The translations under genes and the position numbers were made by a program. Positions 45,101 through 52,610 of a stretch of DNA of 52,610 bases are shown piece by piece (within the stretch, counting starts at the first letter, position 1; each line of letters opens with the position of its first letter). Origin of the DNA: Brachionus koreanus (Eukaryota; Rotifera; Eurotatoria; Ploima; Brachionidae); the NCBI GenBank assembly GCA_016987375.1, contig PJRA01000412.1, positions 1,240,200 to 1,292,809 of the forward strand, written 5' to 3'. Under the pieces are notes generated by a model that was not told where the DNA came from, did no database searches, and saw nothing but the letters and a program-made list of their open reading frames with translations.

Positions 45101-45648
45101 CTTTTTTAAATTTTTTCGCATTTTGTTAAAAAAAGCTCAAAATGGAAATTAAATTCTAACCTGAAAAGCAATATCAAGAAATCAAAATATTATCACTTAA
45201 AAGCATTTTATTTTACTTATGATCTGTCAAACACAGATTTGAATCAGTTAATAATTATCATCTGTGTTCTCACTTTTAAAATTATCAAATTTGATCAAAT
45301 ATTTTAATATTTTTGCTGCATATTCAAGACAATCAATAAAAGGTTTCTCTAGAAAAACTATCCAGGCACAAAATAACATATTATTTTGTTCGTTATCTCA
45401 TTACTTTTATAATAAGAACACTAATTGTTCAAGATAATAAATTTTTCTAATCGTTTCCAAGTCACGAGCATCATAAAAATAGTCACATGGACAAATTTCT
45501 TTAGATCTTTAAAGTTCTTTCAATAGATTCATTAAAATAAATAAATAAAGGCTAAGATATGTCTTAAAAATTTGACTGACATAACTGTTTGAATATGAAG
45601 CTAATTAATTGAGGACTTGTAATTAATGATTAGGGTTATAATTCATAT
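39188..45648. other. Gene-free AT-rich tract, left part
   Basis: About 6.5 kb upstream of the TRPC start. Short open frames are present but none longer than about 80 codons and none with recognisable motifs. A less AT-rich patch at about 40505-40590 has no coding potential. TRPC promoter elements are presumably near 39.2 kb but cannot be named. Confidence 0.45.
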
Positions 45649-45790
45649 TAGTGTTGGGAACCGTACAAGCGGTCTCTAATGCGACCAAAATTTTTTTTAA
45701 CCGCGAGAAAGGCCGTCTAGACGAACATTTATAGAAGCGACCAGCGAATTTTGCTGTCAGACCGGTGTCCGAAATTTAGTAATAGTAAGA
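45649..45790. repeat. GC-elevated island, possible DNA-transposon end
   Basis: About 140 bp stand out by base composition from the surrounding AT-rich tract. The block starts TAGTGTTGGGAACC, which resembles the C/TAG-x-G-TTGGGAA tips of some hAT-superfamily elements. It contains several GCGACC/GGTC words and no ORF. No opposite terminal repeat or 8-bp duplication was found, so the assignment is weak. Confidence 0.3.
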
Positions 45791-48700
45791 CCAAAATTTC
45801 TCAATTCAATATTTTTTAGAAATTGACAAATTTTTGCAAACCTCAAATTAAAAGAAACGGAACTTTTTTCAAAAAGACGTGAATTATCTCAAAACTTTTT
45901 TTGATTCCAGAAATTAGACTAAAATTTTTTAAAATTTTAATAATTTGAAAAATTTGAGAAATTTTGGGTTACTTTTTTTCTTTTACTTTTTTCGATGTTT
46001 TTTCAATAAAATTAGTAATGTTTAAAATTTTACTAAGAAATTAGGAAAGACTTGGATATTCAAAGCTAGGAACATTAGAAATCTGAATACCATTTAAAGA
46101 ATGGCATTAAGATTAACAAAAAAATAAAAATTTTCTAATCAAAATTTTAGAATAAAATATTCTTTTACAATTTTTAAAATTATGCTCTCAAATAAAAAAC
46201 CTTTTTTTTAAATTTTAACTTATTTTTGTTTTAAAGATTTGGACTTCTTTACTTATTTAATTAGGACAGAATCTTTATAAAAAAATATAAAAAAAACTGT
46301 TGGATTATTTAAATAAAAAACAAATATAGTATCATGAATTAAATGATGTTATTGTTATTTGATCTTCGAGGCTATATTGATTTAATCAATAAATGTTTAG
46401 CAATTGATTTTAGATCTTTCGATGTAATTAATTGAATTTTAATATGTTTTTAGGAGTATTTGATAGCAACCTCAGTCGATATTTTTTCTGTAATGTAATA
46501 TTTTATATTTTCTTAGTTAAAATTCTAAAATTTACATACAAATATTTGATTTTTTGAAAGCAACATTAAACAAAGCAAAATTATTTGATATTCAACTGTT
46601 GAATTACAAACTATTTTTTATTATCTTCTATTTTTTTCTTTCTACAGACACGAATTGCTTCGAAAATATATTAAAATCAAATAATTCAAATATTTTAAAA
46701 CATAATAAATAATTGTTTCTGTCAAAATAAATTTTCAACGAAAACTTAAACCTTGAATAATTTAAATAATCTTATGCTCATATATGGAAAAAATTTTATT
46801 AAACGCGAATACTAATTGACTCGTGTATTTCAAATAAGTTCTAACAAATTTCCTTGATTTTAAATTTTGGTCTGATTTTATCCTAAATCAAAACAAATTG
46901 ATTACTAGATTATTTTTTCGACCTAATTTGTAAAGCTGTTTAAATATTATCAAAGCTTTTTTTCTATTAAATAAATTTTTCAAAAATAATAACTTAAATA
47001 AAGATTAAACTAGAATTTTTACAAATTAATGAAAAAAGTGAATTAATAAATTGATTCTATTAAATTTATTAATTAAATATAAATAAATTTTTCTTCTTAT
47101 ATAGAATCTAAATTCTTCAAGTGTGTTATAAATTTAAGTTTAAGAATTTTTTTACTCTATTCTGAAAAACTTGATATTAAATTAGCTGCTATTATTGCCA
47201 TTTTGCTAATTACTTGCTTAGAATCAACTGAATAATGGATTAACCAATTTTTTTAAAATTTTGTTGATAAGACTTTGAAAAAAAAAACTTTTTTAATATT
47301 TTAAAAATTAAAAAAATTAAAAAATACCAAATTTATCAACTTTTTATTTTTAATTGAAATAAAATTTTTGAATTATCTCTAATTTTTTTAAACTAATTAA
47401 TTATAGAAAACTAATGTAAAGTCGAATTAAAGAACCTAGAATTATTTTATTTATCCATACCAAATTTAATAGCAATTGATTATAAATAAAAATTTGATTA
47501 TTTAATTTATTCATCTGAATAGTTTTAGAGTTTATTTGATGAAGCATTCTGAAAAAATAGACCTAAATGAGAAAAACAATATTTACAGCTCACGTTATTT
47601 TTGAGTTCAATTAATGTAAAAATTGTTTCTTATTCTGTTAAATTTGAGTTTCTTAAAGCCATCACTGACTTTTCTAGCTCGAATGGATCGAAAGAGGTTT
47701 ATTCATTTAGACAGTGTTTGTTTATAATTTTCCTATAGATCAACAATTTGTAATTTAAATTTAATTATTTTTGTCGATTAAAGCAAAATTAAGTGACCTA
47801 TAAACCAAATAACTTAATTTCTAAAATCAGTCTAAATTAAGCTTAACTTAATACCAAATATGAGAGAATATCTGTTGTATCCTGACTTAAAATCCTTAAT
47901 TTGCATTCTTTATCGAATAATTTGAATTCAGATCTAGTCCAGTGTTTTTAAAGTCTAGAAATTTTGATTGATTTGTTTCTTCTAAATTAAGCCGAAAATT
48001 TCAATTGCATACTTGAGCTGGACACTTGTTTGCGTGAATAAGAAAAAATGAATTTCTTAAATGAAGAATTCATTGAAAAACTCTAAGTGATACTAAGAAT
48101 TTAAGCCAAGTAATTTTAAAAAACCAATTGATTCAATCAAGAGTTTTGATTGTTAATTTTAAATTGTAGATTAATTCATCGATTAAAATTTAATCAAAAA
48201 AATATATTTGGAAAATTAATAATTCATTAAGTTAAAATGATTTTATCATTCACAGAATTCGCACAATCAACCAGGTTTTTGGATATTTATGTTATTTCAA
48301 CGTACTCATTTATTGAGGATTATTTTCAACTGTTTATTTTCATTAGAGTAAAAAAGCAAACCCAAAGATTGCTAATTTATATTATCGATTTTTCAAATTC
48401 AATTATTAAAACTAGGTAAATTTAACTGATCTATTTTATACAATTATTATCTTGTATTTTGAATGGGATCTGCAGGCCAAATAATAAAGAAATTGAAGTT
48501 AGTTTCTTTATTAAGAAAAAAAAAGATTCATTTGTGAATTTAAATTAAAATATTTTAATATTTAAATGAAAATATAGCTAAAAATATTGATTTTATAATA
48601 ATTCAAATTAATTTATTTTCACTTTTGGATAGATAAACTTATTTTAAACCAAAAGAATGGATAAATTTGAAATAAAATAGTAATCTATTCAATCAAGTAA

Positions 48701-49647
48701 ATAAATAAATAAATAAATATTTTTCACTTATCACCATGTGAGATGAAAAAAAAAATTTAAATTTATCTATTTTTAAAATGAATAAAACATTGAACATTAT
48801 GTAGAAGCGAAATTCATAATAAATTGATTTGAAATTAAATTTTATGAGTGCAAAAATGTTTTTAACATTTTTATACTTCATTTATTTATTTGATTTAACT
48901 AAAAATTTTTAAAAATTAAACATCTTGGTGTATTTTTAAAAGTAAATATGCACGCCCATCAATTTTTAATTTGATTACTAGCTTTAACATCTTTACTAAA
49001 TTTTATGATAGCTCAGAAAAATCAAAAATCTTCCTCCAAATAGATGATTTGTGCGTCTGGTAGCTTCTGACCCAAAATTTAATTAAAAAAAAACTAAATA
49101 AGAGATATCTAAGAATCTCTTTCTGAGTAATTAATAAAATTAGAAATAAAATTTCAGCTTAAAATAATGAAGATTTTTCCTAAATAAATTCATATGTGCG
49201 AATGCACAGCTCAAAAAAAATATTCCGAATTTTAATTTAGAAAACGATATCCCTTGCTATTTAAACTAATTATATGAGTAAATTTTTGGAATTTAATTTC
49301 TAAAGAAATAAGAAAAAAGAACAAACAAAAAGAACACTTTAAATTATATTTAAATTTAAATAAATAATTTTGAAATTTTTTTATGAAAAACAACTTTCAG
49401 TTGAAAATTGGGTTTAGACGCAAATTATTTTATCACAACAATAATTATAGTTTTCCCGTCTTCCCTAAAGGGATCGATAAAAGAAAAAGACTTATCTGCT
49501 TTTCTCGATAAAATAAGAAATAATAAAAAAAGTTTATTAAATAAATATGAATATAAATAGTTTAAAGCCAAAATTATTTTTCTTAAATGTAAGTAATGAA
49601 TTTTAGGTGATTATAAGTTTAGATGTTTATGAATTATCACCAAAATT
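45791..49647. other. Gene-free AT-rich tract, right part
   Basis: About 3.9 kb downstream of the SLC34 stop, including its 3' UTR. There are only small unconvincing frames. A slightly GC-richer patch at about 49450-49500 near the SLC34 3' end has no identified function. Confidence 0.45.
48698..48719. repeat. TAAA tetranucleotide microsatellite
   Basis: Five to six TAAA units in the intergenic tract. Confidence 0.8.
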
Positions 49648-51453
49648 CTATGGCTCTCTAACAATAGATTCAATTTCACTGAATTTTCGAACTATTTCTG
49701 GAAGATCTTGGCAAATATCGTGTTTTGAATTATCTTTATTGTCCAGAGAAAACTGTGATGCATTATTAGATTTCCAAAATTTGATATTTTCTATTAAAGA
49801 ATCCCAATAATTGATTGATCGCATCCATTTAGGTAACCAAGCAAAGCTCTTTAGTTTTTCAGGCATTCTTTGTGGAATTAATCCTCTTAGAATTAATACA
49901 ACCAAATAATAACAAGCTAATATAGCAATAGGAAAAAAGAAAATTGCCAAGCCAATCCAATATGGTATTAAAGCAAGAGCAAACACAATTAATGGAACAA
50001 TAAAATAAACCAATGATGCATAAATATAAACAAGCCAGTGAAATTTAAAAATAATATTACCAAATTTTTGTGCCAAAGTTTTGGGAATTCTTAATAACGG
50101 AATTGGAAACCAAAAAAGTGTTCCAAAAAGATTGAAAAATGTGTAAACAAAAGCAATTTGAAGTGATTTTTTAAAATTAATGCCAGGCTGAGTAAGAGCA
50201 CTTAAAACTCCGGTGATAGTAGTTCCAACATTTGAGCCCAAAGTAATCACATACGCTCTATGAAGACTAACTATTCCTTTGCCACATAATGGTACCAGAG
50301 TTGCTGTAATGATATCTAAACTTTGAACTATTAAAGTCAATGCGAGAGAAAACATGAAAAGTAGCAGGCCATTAAATAATTTCCATTGACCTGGAAGAGA
50401 TGCATTCATCATTTTACGAATGCTTTGAGCAATAGAGCCTTCTATTAATTGACTGAATGTTTTCACGATTCCAAATAAACACATCAAATGAACTGTTAAT
50501 GAGAAAATTATCCAAAATAAACCAGTGCCTCCATCTCCAATCAATTTTAACATTGGCATACACCAATAACTACATTCATTACACAATCCAGTATTGTTTT
50601 GGTGTTGCTTTTTAGTATCACAGCAACGCAAAGCTATTTGAGTTGTATTAGAACCTTTGTTCAAATTATTTATTTGATCTTGATCCAAAATTATAAATAA
50701 ATCAACGACTGGATTTAGAATAGATGCTAAAAAATTCACGTTTTTTATGTACTCATTGTTATTAGGAATTAATTCGGTTAATTTTTCTGCTATAAAAGAC
50801 AATAAATTGAAACTAATCTCTAATGGTAAAAGTACAGCAGTGGTTAGAATATTGAAAAAATCATTAATTACAGCTGCACTAAATCCTCTTCTGAATTCAA
50901 TTGGGTTTCCAGAAAGAGTCAATGCAATAAATATATTCGTCAAGCATGTACCAATATTTGAACCCATGATTATCGGAACTGCACTTTTTACTGACGGAAT
51001 TATTCCAGCACCAACCATGGTTACAACTATAGAAGTTGTAGCTGTGGCATTTTGCATTATAGCTGTAGTCAAGATTCCTATTGCCAATGAACCTATTGGA
51101 TTTTTTAGCAAAAAATTAACTGCTTTACCCGTCTTAAGGGCATAAGGGGAAATAAGTGTAAATCCAATAGTTAAAAAACTGAGAGACAATAAAAATACAT
51201 ACAGAAGAAAAATTAAAATTATGAGCTTAAAAATAAAAAGTAAAATATTTTTGAATCTTTCTTTTTTCTTGCACGTATTCCATGAAACTTCGGAGCTATT
51301 ATAATGCAAAGGACTTTTGAAATCAAGATTAGCATTGTAGAAATTTTCAATTGAATTTTCAGCTTTTGTGTCAATTTGATCTCGGCTTTTATCAATCTTT
51401 GTTGCTATCCAAGGGGGTGATATTTCATCCGGGTAAAATGCAAGATTATCCAT
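49648..51453 (-). CDS. SLC34A: SLC34-type (NaPi-II) sodium-phosphate cotransporter homologue lacking QSSS motifs
   Basis: A single-exon gene of 601 residues starting at ATG 51453. The two inverted NaPi-II repeats are clear. Repeat 1 has AVPIIMGSNIGTCLTN and the FRRGFSAAVINDFFN segment; repeat 2 has SLHRAYVITLGSNVGTTITG with FFNLFGTLFWFPIPLLRIP. LPKWMRSINYWDSLIE matches the C-terminal LPxWMRSLKPWD of NaPi-II, and a Cys-rich extracellular loop lies at about 277-298. The family QSSS signatures, which line the phosphate and sodium sites, are replaced: residues 134-137 are QNAT and 377-380 are QSLD. The Asp tied to electrogenic transport in NaPi-IIa/b is kept (IND, about residue 198). Family members take up inorganic phosphate at apical membranes; here substrate and coupling may differ. 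The absence of introns contrasts with every other complete gene in the window and could reflect retroposition, though no poly(A) tract or duplication was found. Confidence 0.9.
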   Translation of the reverse strand: MDNLAFYPDEISPPWIATKIDKSRDQIDTKAENSIENFYNANLDFKSPLHYNSSEVSWNTCKKKERFKNILLFIFKLIILIFLLYVFLLSLSFLTIGFTLISPYALKTGKAVNFLLKNPIGSLAIGILTTAIMQNATATTSIVVTMVGAGIIPSVKSAVPIIMGSNIGTCLTNIFIALTLSGNPIEFRRGFSAAVINDFFNILTTAVLLPLEISFNLLSFIAEKLTELIPNNNEYIKNVNFLASILNPVVDLFIILDQDQINNLNKGSNTTQIALRCCDTKKQHQNNTGLCNECSYWCMPMLKLIGDGGTGLFWIIFSLTVHLMCLFGIVKTFSQLIEGSIAQSIRKMMNASLPGQWKLFNGLLLFMFSLALTLIVQSLDIITATLVPLCGKGIVSLHRAYVITLGSNVGTTITGVLSALTQPGINFKKSLQIAFVYTFFNLFGTLFWFPIPLLRIPKTLAQKFGNIIFKFHWLVYIYASLVYFIVPLIVFALALIPYWIGLAIFFFPIAILACYYLVVLILRGLIPQRMPEKLKSFAWLPKWMRSINYWDSLIENIKFWKSNNASQFSLDNKDNSKHDICQDLPEIVRKFSEIESIVREP

Positions 51454-52610
51454 TTTTTCATTCGAAAATAATTATTAAGTATCTTTCAGCGCAAAATTTT
51501 TTCTAATGTGGACTAGTTCCACTGTTGTTTCTAAAATAAAATATATTTTAGATACTGATAAATTATCAAATTTGAAAAATTTGAGCTATATATTTAAATT
51601 AATGAAGTAAAATCAGACAAATTGGATATATTTTAATAATTTCTACACGATTTTGAACTAAATTATTTTAGAATAATGATTATTACTAAAAATGAATTTT
51701 AAAGGAGTGATTAGGACAAATTTATTTTAAAAATTTTTCGAATAACTAAAAATAAGGTCATATCACAATTGATAATTTATAAGAACCATGTCTTCACTTT
51801 AAATTTAGAATGGAATAAATTAAAATTTTTCATGGAGAATTTATTTTTAACTATTTAAATTTAAAAGCACCAACATCAAATTAAATATTTTATTTTAGAC
51901 AAATTGATAAATTTTGTTTGTGGTATTTTTAATTTGGTCTTTTTAAATATTAAAAATTTTAATTATTTAGGCAATTTATTAAAATCACACATTATTAGCC
52001 TTCGAAGCAATTTTCTAAAAATTTTATTCTAATCGAGATGTATTTAACCATTTTATCTTATCGAAAAGTCAATCGTCTTTTGACTTTTCGACTTGTTTAA
52101 AATTATATTTTTTTAGACATATTAATTTTATATTAATTAAATTTCTAAATAAAGCGCCAATTTTACTTAGTGTTCATTATTTTCCTATGGCATCAAAAAT
52201 ATTACTTTAAGCATATAGAAATTAAGATCTATTATAAAATTTCAAAAACAATATAATTAAATTAGTGGCACAAAATTAGAATAAAAAAATATAATTAATT
52301 AATTAATTACTTTGAATAAATGCCAATCTTGAGCCTTTTTTACTTCCTAATTATGGCATTGATCCTATAAGTGAATCATAGCATTTTTTGGGTATTGTTG
52401 CTGATTTTTTATGTCAAGCAATTATAATAAGCAATAAAATGCTAAAACACATAAATTTTGAGGTACTCTTTAGACGAACAAATTCAAAAATTTCATCTCA
52501 AGTTCTGTTTTTTTTTCTGATGTAAAGAATTTATTTTTCAATAGAATTATGATTTTTAAATAATGAAAAAACTCCATCGTGACCGATTTTTCTGAGCTTT
52601 GCTTTGACCC
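51454..52610. other. 5' flank of SLC34 and window end, with a hairpin
   Basis: No gene is seen. A perfect 12-bp inverted repeat (arms 52061-52072 and 52080-52091, 7-nt loop) lies about 610 nt upstream of the SLC34 start. TTAA tetranucleotide repeats occur near 52290-52310. A 5' non-coding exon cannot be excluded. Confidence 0.5.

Noticed and set aside
48237..48881. Frames of about 60 codons at 48237-48419 and 48693-48881
   Set aside because: Low-complexity translations with no homology cue; one overlaps a TAAA microsatellite.
50747..51145. 132-codon plus-strand frame opposite SLC34
   Set aside because: It is an antisense shadow of a strongly conserved transporter frame.
1..52610. tRNA, rRNA or CRISPR features
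   Set aside because: No B-box with cloverleaf partner, no rRNA-like conserved core and no regularly spaced direct repeats were seen. The gene content is nuclear eukaryotic.
24763..52610. A functional phosphate/phosphoinositide gene cluster
   Set aside because: VSP, TRPC and SLC34 are thematically related but are separated by long spacers and unrelated debris. Shared theme alone does not support co-regulation.

Overview
The window is animal nuclear DNA: extremely AT-rich, with genes split by short introns (mostly 47-70 nt, GT-AG), long AT-rich intergenic tracts and degenerate LINE retrotransposons. The gene set is purely metazoan (TRPC channel, voltage-sensing phosphatase, C2CD3, SLC34 phosphate carrier, SLC26 carrier, SNX25, DNAJC22, a TRMT9-family methyltransferase). 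Compact AT-rich coding genes with ~50-nt introns suit a small spiralian invertebrate such as a monogonont rotifer, but that placement is inference from style, not from a marker gene.

Layout. 0.4-1.4 kb (+): 3' exon of a TRMT9B/ALKBH8-type tRNA methyltransferase. 3.4-4.6 kb (+): complete three-exon DNAJC22. 5.4-8.5 kb (+): SLC26 anion transporter, with one unexplained frame break. 8.9-16.7 kb (-): nine-exon C2CD3, convergent with SLC26. 17.2-18.3 kb: a 5'-truncated LINE with a 13-bp target-site duplication, then a second LINE tail. 19.0-24.6 kb (+): twelve-exon SNX25, whose intron 7 carries two antisense LINE tails. 24.8-28.4 kb (-): voltage-sensing phosphatase (VSP/TPTE), tail-to-tail with SNX25 at only 202 bp. 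29.9-31.1 kb (+): LINE reverse-transcriptase debris of two families. 31.9-39.2 kb (-): TRPC4/5-like channel, with a second copy of the same LINE debris in one intron. 39.2-49.6 kb: 10.4 kb with no recognisable gene. 49.6-51.5 kb (-): single-exon SLC34-type carrier lacking both QSSS signatures.

The genes do not form a pathway cluster. Membrane transport and phosphoinositide signalling recur (SLC26, SLC34, TRPC, VSP, PX-domain SNX25), but this looks like ordinary gene neighbourhood. Exon joins were checked by reading frame and phase. Two genes (SLC26 and VSP) each contain one frame discontinuity in otherwise intact coding sequence, so either assembly indels or recent lesions are present.

The most unusual points are the SLC34 protein without QSSS motifs, a TRPC ankyrin region interrupted by symmetric phase-0 cassette-like exons and ending in a PDZ ligand, two GC-AG introns with the same donor, and paired LINE copies that share identical stop codons. 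I did not find a convincing wholly new multi-gene system.
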